The notes under the pieces: model-generated
What the model was told of the DNA's origin: nothing
The model's database searches: none
The model's input: the letters and a program-made list of their open reading frames with translations, nothing else
Part shown: positions 34,698-42,605 of the stretch, piece after piece
Layout of the letters: every line of letters starts with the position of its first letter
How positions within the stretch are numbered: position 1 is the stretch's first letter
NCBI GenBank assembly: GCA_005799545.1
Contig: SYGM01000092.1
Location: 1 to 43,589, forward strand
Length of the DNA stretch: 43,589 bases
DNA from: Planctomycetia bacterium
Lineage (GTDB): Bacteria; Planctomycetota; UBA1135; GCA-002686595
Reading direction: 5' to 3'
Made by a program: the position numbers and the translations under genes

Positions 34698-36068
34698 TCA
34701 GCCCTCGGCGTACAAGGCTTCGAGCGCCTCGAGGTGGCTCGTGCGGCTCTCGGGCGCAACGATGCGTGTCCGCGCGCTCTCCAGCTGCGCCGGATCGCGC
34801 AGGAAACAGGCCAGTTGCGCACTCAGAGCCTGCACATCGCCGGTCGGGAACAGCCAGCCCGCGCGGCCTTCCTCGATCCACTCCGGCAGGGCACCGCAGG
34901 CGCTCGCCAGCACCGGCAGGCGCGCGGCGCGCGCTTCCAGCAGCACCAGCGGCGCGTTTTCCCACCACAGGCTCGGCACCACGAGCAGATCCAGTCCACC
35001 CAGCGTCTCGAAGAGCTGCTCGCGCTCCACCCGACCGCACAACTGCGCGCCGACGCGCGCGGCGAGCGGCTCAAGGTGTTGCTGGTAGGCGGGCTCATGG
35101 TCCGCGGGGCCGAAGATGCACAGCTCGCCGCGCTCGCGCAGCTCCTTGTCGATTCCGCCCCACGCCTCGAGCAGCACATGCACGCCCTTGGCTTCGATGC
35201 GCGCGCCGAGGAATCCAATGCGCACGCGCGTGCCCAGTCGACGCAGGGCCCGCGCCTGCGGTGGAATGTCCAGGCCGAAGGGCAGCAGGCGACAGTGATC
35301 CGCGGCCAGTTTCCACTCGGACTCGAAGCGCGCTTTCAGGAAGCGGCTGGGCGCGAGGAAGCGGCGCACGAAGGGCACTGTGCGCTCGCGCAGGCTTTGC
35401 TCGCGCGTCGTGACCATCGACACGAGTTCGGGATCCGGAGCGGGCTGCGTCGCTTCGGATCCGACCGCCGGCGAGGGGCGCGGCGCGAGCTTGCGCGCGA
35501 GCGGTCCCAGATCGAGGCCCGTGCCCGAGCGCAGGCCAGCGAGTGTCTTGCCCACGCGTCGCTGCAGGTCGGACTGCGCGAAGGGAAAGCCGATCAGGCA
35601 GCGGCCGCACTGCGCGGGCTCGATCGTCTCGCACAGCTGTCCATCGGGACGGCGTCGCTGGCCGAAGCGCGGACAGCGCAACCAGTAATCATGCAGCGTG
35701 AAATAGACCGGCGCGTGGCGCGCGGCGAGTTCGACGCAGCCCGCCGACCAGTGGAGCAGGTGCTGGATGTGCACGCGCTCCGGAGCGAGCTGCTCAAGCT
35801 TGGCCGCGTACAGCGCTTCGATGCGCGCGTGCGACCAGGTCTCGCTCCAGTCGCGGTGGAAGAGGTTGTTGATGAGCTCGTGGACGCGGTAGCCGTGCTC
35901 CTCGCGCACGACCCAGGACAGATCCGCACGCGAGATCTCCTTGCGCGTCGCGAGCACGTCGACGGCGTGACCGCGCGCGGCGAGCGCACGCGCCAGATCG
36001 GCGGTGTAGGTCTCGGTGCCCCCCCGGCCATGCGGAGGAAAGCCGTGGCTTTGCAGCAGGATCTTCAC
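34698..36068 (-). CDS. GT4-family glycosyltransferase
   Basis: A 456-residue GT-B enzyme. The N-terminus KILLQSHGFPPHGRGGTETY is the typical GT4 acceptor-side loop, and WENAPLVLLEARAARLPVLA near 385-405 has the E-x7-E donor-site motif. A cluster of Cys (CPRFGQRR... CETIEPAQCGRCLIG, near 160-190) is found in some wall- or capsule-related GT4 enzymes and could bind a metal. Substrate unknown; surface polysaccharide or glycolipid assembly is likely. I chose the GTG at 36068, where homology begins; the frame extends to 36137. Confidence 0.85.
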   Translation of the reverse strand: MKILLQSHGFPPHGRGGTETYTADLARALAARGHAVDVLATRKEISRADLSWVVREEHGYRVHELINNLFHRDWSETWSHARIEALYAAKLEQLAPERVHIQHLLHWSAGCVELAARHAPVYFTLHDYWLRCPRFGQRRRPDGQLCETIEPAQCGRCLIGFPFAQSDLQRRVGKTLAGLRSGTGLDLGPLARKLAPRPSPAVGSEATQPAPDPELVSMVTTREQSLRERTVPFVRRFLAPSRFLKARFESEWKLAADHCRLLPFGLDIPPQARALRRLGTRVRIGFLGARIEAKGVHVLLEAWGGIDKELRERGELCIFGPADHEPAYQQHLEPLAARVGAQLCGRVEREQLFETLGGLDLLVVPSLWWENAPLVLLEARAARLPVLASACGALPEWIEEGRAGWLFPTGDVQALSAQLACFLRDPAQLESARTRIVAPESRTSHLEALEALYAEG

Positions 36069-36184
36069 GGGTTTTCCGGTGCCGGGAGCGTAGCAGGTGA
36101 GTGCGCAGAGGGCGGCGGAAAAGAGCGCAGATCGCATCCCGAAGGGGTGCCGTGCGCTAGGATGCGCCCACGGAGGACGCCCTC

Positions 36185-36601
36185 ATGCTGAAGAAGATCC
36201 TGTATGTCCTGATCGGCTTGTTCGTGCTGATCCAGTTGGTGCCCGCCAACCGCGAGAACCCGCCGGTGCGGGCCGATCTCGAGGCGCCGCAAGCCGTAAA
36301 GGCGATCCTCAAGCGCAGTTGCTACGACTGCCACTCCAACGAGACCCACTGGCCCTGGTACTCCTACATCCAGCCGGTGGCGTGGCTCGTGGCGCACGAT
36401 GTCGAGGAAGGCCGTGAGCACCTCAATTTCTCGGATTGGGGCCAGTACAGCGCCGACAAGCGCTCCTCGAAGAGCGAGGAGTGCGTCGAGGAGATCGAGG
36501 AAGGCGAGATGCCGATGTCGATCTATGTGTGGATGCACTCCGAAGCGAAGATAAGCCCGGAGGATCTGGCGGTGCTGAAGCAGTGGTCCGACGGGCTCTA
36601 G
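36185..36601 (+). CDS. Haem-binding domain (CxxCH) protein, membrane anchored
   Basis: A 138-residue protein with an N-terminal membrane segment (KKILYVLIGLFVLIQLV) and a single c-type haem motif, Cys46-x2-Cys49-His50 (SCYDCHSNET). The following HWPWYSYIQPVAWLVAHDV and the late EGEMPMSIYVWMH are typical of the small haem_bd family, where the Met can be the second haem ligand. It is probably a periplasmic electron carrier or sensor. GGAGG lies 9 bases before the ATG. It is divergent from the glycosyltransferase. Confidence 0.85.
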   Translation: MLKKILYVLIGLFVLIQLVPANRENPPVRADLEAPQAVKAILKRSCYDCHSNETHWPWYSYIQPVAWLVAHDVEEGREHLNFSDWGQYSADKRSSKSEECVEEIEEGEMPMSIYVWMHSEAKISPEDLAVLKQWSDGL

Positions 36602-36612
36602 AAGGCTTGGTC

Positions 36613-36640
36613 TTGACGGAGCGGGCCGCCGCGATATTCT
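36613..36640 (+). promoter_or_regulatory. Sigma70-like promoter for the exported-protein gene
   Basis: TTGACG (36613-36618) and TATTCT (36635-36640) are separated by 16 bases, giving five and four matches to the consensus hexamers. It would drive the gene at 36820 with a leader of about 170 bases. Confidence 0.45.
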
Positions 36641-36654
36641 GAAATTCTCGCGGC
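36628..36654 (+). other. Stem-loop overlapping the promoter
   Basis: GCCGCGA (36628-36634) and TCGCGGC (36648-36654) form a perfect 7-bp stem with a 13-base loop that contains the -10 element. It may be an operator-like palindrome or a terminator-like structure for the haem-protein gene that ends at 36601; there is no T-run. Confidence 0.35.
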
Positions 36655-36665
36655 AGAGTTCGTTC

Positions 36666-36700
36666 GCAGCTTCCACACGCAGCTTCCACACGCAGCTTTC
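36666..36700 (+). repeat. Tandem 13-bp direct repeat in the leader
   Basis: GCAGCTTCCACAC occurs twice head to tail (36666-36678, 36679-36691), followed by a third partial copy (GCAGCTTTCC). It lies between the promoter and the start of the next gene. Confidence 0.6.
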
Positions 36701-36819
36701 CCCTGCAGGCGGCTTCCGAACGCCTTTTCCGCTCGCGAATCGTGTTCCTCGCTTGAAAGCACAATTCGGGTTCCTTCCCTGACTCAAGCTCTCCATTCAG
36801 AAACCATCGGGTTTTTCCC

Positions 36820-37485
36820 ATGCGCAAAGCTCCTCTTGCGATCCTCGCTTCCGGCCTCGCCGCGCTCGGCTTGTGGCTCTCCCTTGGCAAACCTTCGACG
36901 CCGGCCGAATTGCCGACCGCGCCGCAGGCGAACAAGCCAACCATCTCAGCCCCACTCCCCTCGGAACCAACTGCATCGAGCCGAGTGGCGCTCGCGGAAA
37001 CCCGCACAGAAACCCAAGCCGGCGAACCAGCGGCGAGCGCCCCCGCTCCGCGCCCCAAGACTGACCTCGACTACAAGCGGGGCTGGCTGGAGTCGGCACT
37101 CAAGGAATTGAATGCACCCGCCAACGCCGGATTCATCGAACCGCAGCTGGAGCGCGCCCTGACGACGGCCATCGCGATCGAATTGGACCGGCAGGGACGC
37201 GGCGAGCCCATGGTCTCCGACGGTTCGACGCAGGACTACAGCCAGCCCGGCACGCAGTTTTTCACCATGAATGCGCGCGTTTACTCCTTTCGGCCGGGCG
37301 AGTATCCAGCCTACGACCAGTTGGCGAAGTTTCGGGAGCTGCGCGGCGCGTGGGCGCAGAAGGCGGCCAAGTACCCGCTCAACAGCCCCGAGGGGAATCC
37401 GGCCAACGAGCCGCAGCTCCCTGCGGATTTGATCGAGTCCGTCAAGCAGCTGGCCCGCCAGACGCTGGCGCAGACCGCACGCTGA
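36820..37485 (+). CDS. Exported protein of unknown function (paralogue A)
   Basis: A 221-residue protein with an N-terminal signal or anchor (PLAILASGLAALGLWLSLG), a Pro/Ala/Thr-rich disordered linker to about residue 85, and a conserved C-terminal domain. Within the domain, FFTMNARVYSFRPGEYPAYD followed by KFRELRGAWAQKA matches FQMNSRYHRFARGEFPEYD and DFKRQHLAWAEQ of the gene at 38171, so the two are paralogues. I recognise no family. It has its own promoter and a ~180-base leader with repeats. Confidence 0.65.
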   Translation: MRKAPLAILASGLAALGLWLSLGKPSTPAELPTAPQANKPTISAPLPSEPTASSRVALAETRTETQAGEPAASAPAPRPKTDLDYKRGWLESALKELNAPANAGFIEPQLERALTTAIAIELDRQGRGEPMVSDGSTQDYSQPGTQFFTMNARVYSFRPGEYPAYDQLAKFRELRGAWAQKAAKYPLNSPEGNPANEPQLPADLIESVKQLARQTLAQTAR

Positions 37486-37567
37486 GCCGAAGCCTGCGCC
37501 ATCATCGGACAAATCAGGGCTTCTCTGTCCCAAAGCCGCGAGTGCGCCGGCATGTCCTTTGGAATTT

Positions 37568-37588
37568 GGCCTGCGCTTCCTGCAGGCC
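37568..37588 (+). other. Stem-loop between exported-protein genes
   Basis: GGCCTGC (37568-37574) and GCAGGCC (37582-37588) form a perfect 7-bp stem with a 7-base loop, 83 bases after the preceding stop. A C/T-rich stretch follows but no T-run, so a terminator role is only possible. Confidence 0.35.
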
Positions 37589-37631
37589 CTGACCCTTCCC
37601 CCTGACCCTCCACCAATCGGTCAACCCATTC

Positions 37632-38078
37632 ATGAAACTCGCCCTCTTGTTCGCCACGTTCGTCTCAGCGGCTGCATCCTTCCACTCGGCCGCCGCCCAA
37701 TGTCCCAATACCTGCACGGCGGTGCCCTCGCATTCCGCCCTCGGCACGCTGCCCGCCAACACCCAGTTGGTGATTCTGGTGGTGACGCCGCAGAACGGCA
37801 GCGCAACCGAGAATTGCGCGGACACCTGCACGCCCTGTCGTCAGCAACTCAGCGTGTCGTTCTACGGCAACGGCACCGGAAACTGTGTCACGGTCAACCA
37901 CAATGGTGCGGGTTGGAGCAATCCGCTGGACACGTACTCGCGGCCGGGCTGGCTGACCGCAACCTGCGGATATTCCGACTCGCTGGAGGTTCGCGTCGGC
38001 AACTGCGGCGGTCTGCCGGGCAGTTACGACCGGATCGAACGCATCGCTCTCGCCTGTCCCTGCGATTGCGGTCAGTGA
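37632..38078 (+). CDS. Small Cys-rich secreted protein
   Basis: A 148-residue protein with a clear signal peptide (LALLFATFVSAAASFHSAAA, cleavage near AQC). The mature part contains twelve Cys, arranged in pairs or clusters (CPNTC, CADTCTPC, CPCDCG), consistent with a disulfide-stabilised beta fold outside the cytoplasm. No family is recognised. It lies between two paralogous exported-protein genes and may be part of the same cell-surface group. Confidence 0.6.
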   Translation: MKLALLFATFVSAAASFHSAAAQCPNTCTAVPSHSALGTLPANTQLVILVVTPQNGSATENCADTCTPCRQQLSVSFYGNGTGNCVTVNHNGAGWSNPLDTYSRPGWLTATCGYSDSLEVRVGNCGGLPGSYDRIERIALACPCDCGQ

Positions 38079-38103
38079 TCCGCTGAGACCGAGAGCATGC
38101 TGC

Positions 38104-38144
38104 CGCGCATCGCCGGGGAAGCTCGCATTCCCCGACGATGCGCG
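38104..38144 (+). other. Long intergenic stem-loop
   Basis: CGCGCATCG (38104-38112) pairs with CGATGCGCG (38136-38144). After one C-A mismatch, CGGGGAA (38114-38120) pairs with TTCCCCG (38128-38134), leaving a 7-base loop. This 16-bp, nearly perfect stem lies between the Cys-rich gene and the frameshifted gene. It lacks a T-run on either side, so it may be a Rho-independent-like barrier, an RNA stabiliser or a REP-like element. Confidence 0.55.
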
Positions 38145-38170
38145 CATGGCTTGGAGCTGCGCCCATCCGC

Positions 38171-38882
38171 ATGACACCCCTGCTTCGCAATCGTCTGGCG
38201 CGCAAACAGCGCCTGAGTCTGGCCGTCCTGTTGCTGCTGGTTCTCGCGGCCTCGATGATGCTGTTGGCGATCCCCCCCCGCCGATTCCGGCTCGCACGCG
38301 GTCGAGAGCTCGCGACCTGAGCGAGCTCCCGCCGGACCGCCGGTCAGGAAATCCGCTGCGCAACCGGCGGAGCCTGAGGCGCAGGCACTGTTGACACCAA
38401 CCGCGACACCATCGGCGGAAATGCCGCTCGCGCAGGAAGGCTCCGGAGTCGAGTCCCAAGAACCTCTGCCGAGCATGGGAATGCGCGCCTGGCTCGAGAC
38501 CTGTCTGGTGGATCTGCACAGCGCTGGCCCCGAGCAGCGCGAACGGGTCGTGGAGCGTGCGCTGGCAACGAGCGTTGCGGCCTTGCTGGACGCCCAAGCG
38601 CGCTCGCTGGCGATCGAATCGGTTCCCGGCGGCGTGCTGGCTCGTGTGCCAAGAGGTCAGGAAGCCTTCCAGATGAACTCGCGCTACCATCGTTTCGCGC
38701 GCGGGGAATTCCCCGAGTATGACCTGTTGCTCGACTTCAAGCGCCAGCACCTCGCGTGGGCCGAGCAACGTCCACCATCGGGCGGTGTGAGTGCATGGGA
38801 AGCAAGGGAGCCGGTTTTCCCAACGGAGCTGGTGGCGCTCGCCACCCAGCGGGTGGAACAGGCACTCGCGCAGTTGCCTTGA
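38171..38882 (+). pseudogene. Exported protein paralogue B, frameshifted at a C8 tract
   Basis: The first frame runs from the ATG at 38171 through an anchor (RLSLAVLLLLVLAASMMLLAIP) and stops at 38318-38320. From the eight C at 38272-38279, the +1 frame is open without interruption through a Pro/Ala-rich linker to the stop at 38880-38882. With seven C the gene would read ...AIPPADSGSH and give about 236 residues. The C-terminal domain is clearly paralogous to the protein at 36820 (FQMNSRYHRFARGEFPEYD). Either the locus is inactivated or phase-variable, or the tract is a sequencing error. A short TTG-initiated frame from 38391 covers only the C-terminal part. Confidence 0.7.
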
Positions 38883-38912
38883 GCCCTGCGGCCTTGGGAG
38901 GCTCCGGCGGCC

Positions 38913-39638
38913 TCAGTGCTCGCCGAGAATCCAGCGCGGCCGGTGCACGCGCTTGAGCCCGAAGGCCTTCGTGGCGCGCGCTTCGATCACCGCCATGGCT
39001 TCGTCGGGTGAATCCGTGAACACGATGCGCTCGAGATCCTTCGCGTCGATCGTGCCGGCCGCGACCATGTCATCGAACAGCTCGCGCAGATCCTGCCAGT
39101 AATCGGTGCCCATCAGGATCAGCGGGAACTCCTTGATCTTGCCGGTCTGGATCAGCGTGGCGGTCTCGAAGATCTCGTCCATCGTTCCGAATCCGCCGGG
39201 CAGCACGACGAAGGCGTAGGAGTACTTGACGAGCATCACCTTGCGCACGAAGAAGTGGCGGAAGTTCACGAAGCGATCGAGATAGGGATTCTCCTTCTGC
39301 TCGTGCGGCAGCTCGATGTTGCAGCCGATGCTGCGCCCGCCGACATCCTTGGCACCGCGGTTGGCGGCCTCCATGATGCCCGGTCCCCCGCCGGTCATGA
39401 CCGTGAAGCCCGCCGAAGCGAGGCGCGCCCCCATCTCGCGGCCGAGCCTGTAGTAGCGGTGATCCTCGCCGAAGCGCGCCGAGCCGAACACCGTGACGCA
39501 GGGGCCCACGAAGTGCAGTCGGCGAAAGCCCTGCAGGAACTCGAAGAAGATGCCGAGCGCGCGCAGCAGTTCCGAGCCGCGCGAGGCCGGGCCTTCCAGA
39601 AAAGGCAGATCGGGGTTGTGACGCGGGGAAGAGCTCAT
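38913..39638 (-). CDS. LOG-family nucleotide phosphoribohydrolase-like protein
   Basis: A 241-residue Rossmann-fold protein. MTGGGPGIMEAANRGA (81-96) and VVLPGGFGTMDEIFE (144-158) are the LOG-family signatures. Members cleave cytokinin riboside or other nucleoside 5'-monophosphates into base and ribose 5-phosphate. The real substrate in bacteria is often AMP-like, so a plant hormone role should not be assumed. I chose the ATG at 39638 (MSSSPRHNPD), the first with homology; the frame is open to 39839 but overlaps the aspartate kinase gene. It is divergent from that gene. Confidence 0.88.
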   Translation of the reverse strand: MSSSPRHNPDLPFLEGPASRGSELLRALGIFFEFLQGFRRLHFVGPCVTVFGSARFGEDHRYYRLGREMGARLASAGFTVMTGGGPGIMEAANRGAKDVGGRSIGCNIELPHEQKENPYLDRFVNFRHFFVRKVMLVKYSYAFVVLPGGFGTMDEIFETATLIQTGKIKEFPLILMGTDYWQDLRELFDDMVAAGTIDAKDLERIVFTDSPDEAMAVIEARATKAFGLKRVHRPRWILGEH

Positions 39639-39671
39639 GCGGGAGGGCTGCCTGAGGCTGCAGGAGACTGC

Positions 39672-39677
39672 TATACT
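39672..39677 (+). promoter_or_regulatory. Possible -10 element for aspartate kinase
   Basis: TATACT lies 69 bases before the aspartate kinase ATG, in the spacer between divergent genes. It matches five of six consensus bases, but a matching -35 hexamer is not obvious. Confidence 0.35.
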
Positions 39678-39745
39678 CCCGCGCTTTTCGCAATCAGCAA
39701 TCACACGCTCCCCCACCTCGAAGTCCGCACACGCCTCCTCAGCCC

Positions 39746-41071
39746 ATGATCGTACAGAAGTTCGGCGGAACCTCGGTCGGTAGCGCCGGCCCCATCGCGC
39801 GCCTCGCCGAGATCGTTCGCGCGCACCGCGACCGCTCACCGGTCGTGGTGGTCAGCGCGGTGGGCGGCGTCACCAACAAGCTCTTCGCGCTCGCCAATCA
39901 GGCGCTCGCAGGTTCGGACACCCGGGCTGAGTTCGCGGCGCTGGCCGCGCAGCACCAGACCATCCTGAAGGAACTTGGACTGCCCGAAGCGACCATCGCC
40001 CGCGAGCTTGGCGAGCTCGAGCGGCTGGTCTCAGGCATCGGCCTGATCCGCGAGCTGACACCGCGCACGATGGACCAGCTGGCGAGCTTCGGCGAGCGGC
40101 TCTCGGTGCGCATCGTGGCCGCGCACCTCACTCAGAGCGGCACGCCGGCCCGGGCCTTCGAGGCCCATGAGGTCGGGCTCGTGACCGACGGGCGCTTCGG
40201 CGGCGCCCGGCCGTTGCCGGAGAGCGAGGCTGCGATCCGCGCGGCGCTTGAGGGCGTGCGCGAGTGTCCCGTGATCACGGGCTACATCGGCCGAGACAAA
40301 CAGGGCAACATCACGACGTTGGGCCGCGGCGGCAGCGACTACTCGGCGGCGATCTTCGGTGCGGCCCTGGGTGCGCAGGAAATCCAGATCTGGACCGATG
40401 TCGACGGGGTGATGAGTGCCGATCCGCGCATCGTGCCGCAAGCCCGGCAGGTGCCGATGCTGTCGTTCGCGGAGGCGGCCGAGCTGGCATTCTTCGGCGC
40501 CAAGGTGCTGCACCCTGCCACGATGGTGCCGGCGATCGAGAAGAACATCCCGATCCGCGTGCTCAACAGCTTCCGCCCCGAGCATCCCGGCACGGGCGTG
40601 GTCGCGCGGCTGAGTGAAGATCAGCGCGCGTTGAAGTCGATCACCAGCAAGGACCGCATCGCGGTGGTCAGCATCGTGGCCGCGCCGATGCTCAACCAGT
40701 ACGGCTTCCTCGAGCGCATCGCCGATGTGTTTGCGCGCCATGAGATCGTGGTCGACATGATCGCGACCAGCGAGGTCTCGGTGGCACTGACCACTGATGC
40801 CTCGGCGAAGCTGGAGCCCGTGGTCGAGGAGCTGAGCCGCTTCTCGGAAGCGCGCGTGCTGCGTGAGCTGGCGATGATCTCGATCGTGGGCGAGGAACTG
40901 CAATCCTCACTGCGCGTGCCCGCGCGCGTGTTCGCGCGGCTGGAGGCGCTCAAGGTGCGCGTCGAGATGATCAGCTACGGCGCGACGCGCAACAACCTGT
41001 GCTTCCTCGTGCCGCGCGAGCGCTTGCGCGAGGTGGTCCTGGAGCTGCACCGCGAGTTGTTCGAGGCCTAG
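39746..41071 (+). CDS. lysC: Aspartate kinase
   Basis: A 441-residue monofunctional aspartokinase, the first step to lysine, threonine, methionine and diaminopimelate. KFGGTSVGS (5-13), the FGERLSVRI segment near 110 and the TLGRGGSDYSA segment near 190-203 form the kinase site. The C-terminal ~140 residues have two ACT-like units (VVSIVAAPMLNQYGFL..., MISIVGEELQ...), where lysine or threonine feedback binds in relatives. It lacks a homoserine dehydrogenase domain. DAP supply for the meso-DAP-type MurE of this window fits this enzyme. Confidence 0.95.
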   Translation: MIVQKFGGTSVGSAGPIARLAEIVRAHRDRSPVVVVSAVGGVTNKLFALANQALAGSDTRAEFAALAAQHQTILKELGLPEATIARELGELERLVSGIGLIRELTPRTMDQLASFGERLSVRIVAAHLTQSGTPARAFEAHEVGLVTDGRFGGARPLPESEAAIRAALEGVRECPVITGYIGRDKQGNITTLGRGGSDYSAAIFGAALGAQEIQIWTDVDGVMSADPRIVPQARQVPMLSFAEAAELAFFGAKVLHPATMVPAIEKNIPIRVLNSFRPEHPGTGVVARLSEDQRALKSITSKDRIAVVSIVAAPMLNQYGFLERIADVFARHEIVVDMIATSEVSVALTTDASAKLEPVVEELSRFSEARVLRELAMISIVGEELQSSLRVPARVFARLEALKVRVEMISYGATRNNLCFLVPRERLREVVLELHRELFEA

Positions 41072-41104
41072 TGCCTGGCGCACTCCGCCGTGCCGGAACG
41101 CCCC

Positions 41105-41677
41105 ATGATCCTGCTGCTCGACAACTACGACTCCTTCACCTGGAATGTCGAGGGTGCCCTGAGCGCCTGCGGGGCAAGAGTGCAGGTCGTGCGCAACGAT
41201 GCGCGCAGCGTCGAGGAGCTGCTGGCCCTGAATGCAAGCGCTCTCGTGCTCTCGCCGGGTCCGGGAACACCCGCGCGCGCGGGCGTTCAACCCGCGCTGC
41301 TCGCCGCCGCGCCCCCGGGCCTGCCGATTCTGGGAGTTTGTCTGGGGCACCAGGGCCTGGTGGAGCACTACGGCGGCCGCGTGGTGCGCGATGCCGCGCC
41401 GGTGCACGGGCGGGCAAGTGCGGTGCGGCACACCGGCAGCGGATTGTTCGAGGGGGCACCCGATCCTCTGGTCTGCGGACGCTACCATTCCCTCATCGCC
41501 GAGCGCAAAAGCCTGCCCGACTGCCTCCGCCTGACCGCGTGGACCGAAGATGGCCGGGTGATGGCCGTTGAGCATCGTGAGCTGCCGCGCTTCGGCGTGC
41601 AGTTTCACCCCGAGTCCGTGCTGAGCCCTGATTGTCGAGTGCTGTTCGAGAACTTCCTGCGACTGAGCCAAAAATGA
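41105..41677 (+). CDS. trpG: Glutamine amidotransferase of anthranilate/aminodeoxychorismate synthase
   Basis: A 190-residue class I GATase that supplies ammonia from glutamine. LLLDNYDSFTWN opens the protein, LSPGPGTP is near 49-56, the nucleophile Cys79 is in GVCLGHQGL, and His168-x-Glu170 is in QFHPES. It could serve tryptophan (TrpG) or folate (PabA) synthesis, and no TrpE/PabB partner is in the window. I chose the ATG at 41105, which starts the conserved fold; a GTG at 41090 is possible. It overlaps the IGPS-like gene by 4 bases. Confidence 0.9.
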   Translation: MILLLDNYDSFTWNVEGALSACGARVQVVRNDARSVEELLALNASALVLSPGPGTPARAGVQPALLAAAPPGLPILGVCLGHQGLVEHYGGRVVRDAAPVHGRASAVRHTGSGLFEGAPDPLVCGRYHSLIAERKSLPDCLRLTAWTEDGRVMAVEHRELPRFGVQFHPESVLSPDCRVLFENFLRLSQK

Positions 41678-42531
41678 ACACCCAAGCTGCCTCGATGATC
41701 GAAGCGGTGCGTCAGCGCGCGGCCGCCCGCCGCCGGCGTCAGCCGCTGGAGCGCCTGCGCGATCTGGTCAACACCGATTCCTGGCGCCGGGAGCGCTTCG
41801 CGCTGGCCTTGAGCACTCCGAGCGGCAAGACGGAACACTCGGGGGGGATGATGGCGGCACAAGCGCAGTCCGGAGCGCTCCGAGAGCTCAAGCTGATCGC
41901 CGAGTTGTACCGCCAGTCCCCCGCCGGCGGCGTGCTGCTGCGCGAGGAGGCGCGTCCGGGCACCAATCCCGTGCGCCAGCCGATCCCTGGCCCGCGCTGG
42001 CATGCGCTGGTCGATGCCGTGCGCACTGCCGGCGTGGCGGCGCTGGCGGTCTGGACCGAAGAGGATCACTACGGCTGCACGCTCGAGGACCTGCTGACGG
42101 TCGGTCATGCCAAGCTGCCGCGTCTGCGGCGCGATCTGGTGCTCGACGAGGGCATGGTGCGCGAGGCGCTCAACTACGGCGCCGATGCGATCGAGTTGCG
42201 CGCCGACACGCTGGATGACGCGCAGCTGGCCAGTCTCAACGCGACCGTGCGCGAGCTGGGAGCCGCGAGTGTGCTGCGCGCCGCGGATGAGCAGGAGCTG
42301 CGCCGCGTGCTGGCCTGCGAGCCGGATTACGTGCTGATCGCCGGGCGCGAGCGCTGGGCCGCGCTGCGCGCTCAGGTTCCAGCAGGCCGCAGCGTGCTGC
42401 TGGAAGGCGAGGTGCGCGGTCGCGAGGATCTGGAGCTGGCGGCTCGACTGGGCGTGCAGGGCCTCCTGATTGGGGAGCCGCTGATCCGCAGCAGCGATCC
42501 AGCGGCGCTGCTGCGCGCCTGGTTGGCCTGA
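41674..42531 (+). CDS. Indole-3-glycerol-phosphate-synthase-like protein with altered active site
   Basis: A 285-residue protein with the (beta/alpha)8 order of TrpC: LKLIAELYRQSPAGG (73-86) at the position of AEIKRxSPS, LRRDLVLDEGMVREALNYGA (151-170) at LRKDF, and GLLIGEPLIRSSDPAALLRA near the end. Key residues differ. The Lys after Glu77 is replaced by Tyr, the catalytic-acid Lys by Arg153, the Glu of the VEVH strand by Arg, and the NNRDL motif by AGRERW. It may be a divergent or repurposed IGPS. Coupling to trpG supports an origin in a trp operon. Confidence 0.7.
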   Translation: MNTQAASMIEAVRQRAAARRRRQPLERLRDLVNTDSWRRERFALALSTPSGKTEHSGGMMAAQAQSGALRELKLIAELYRQSPAGGVLLREEARPGTNPVRQPIPGPRWHALVDAVRTAGVAALAVWTEEDHYGCTLEDLLTVGHAKLPRLRRDLVLDEGMVREALNYGADAIELRADTLDDAQLASLNATVRELGAASVLRAADEQELRRVLACEPDYVLIAGRERWAALRAQVPAGRSVLLEGEVRGREDLELAARLGVQGLLIGEPLIRSSDPAALLRAWLA

Positions 42532-42605
42532 GGGCGCGCTTGTGACCGCGTCGCTGCCCGCGCGTCAGGCCTGAAGTTTCTTCCTTCCCGCAGCCGATAG
42601 CGCCT

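Noticed and set aside
38913-39638. Lysine decarboxylase
   Set aside because: LOG proteins are often mislabelled this way; the PGGFGTMDE motif indicates nucleotide phosphoribohydrolase activity.
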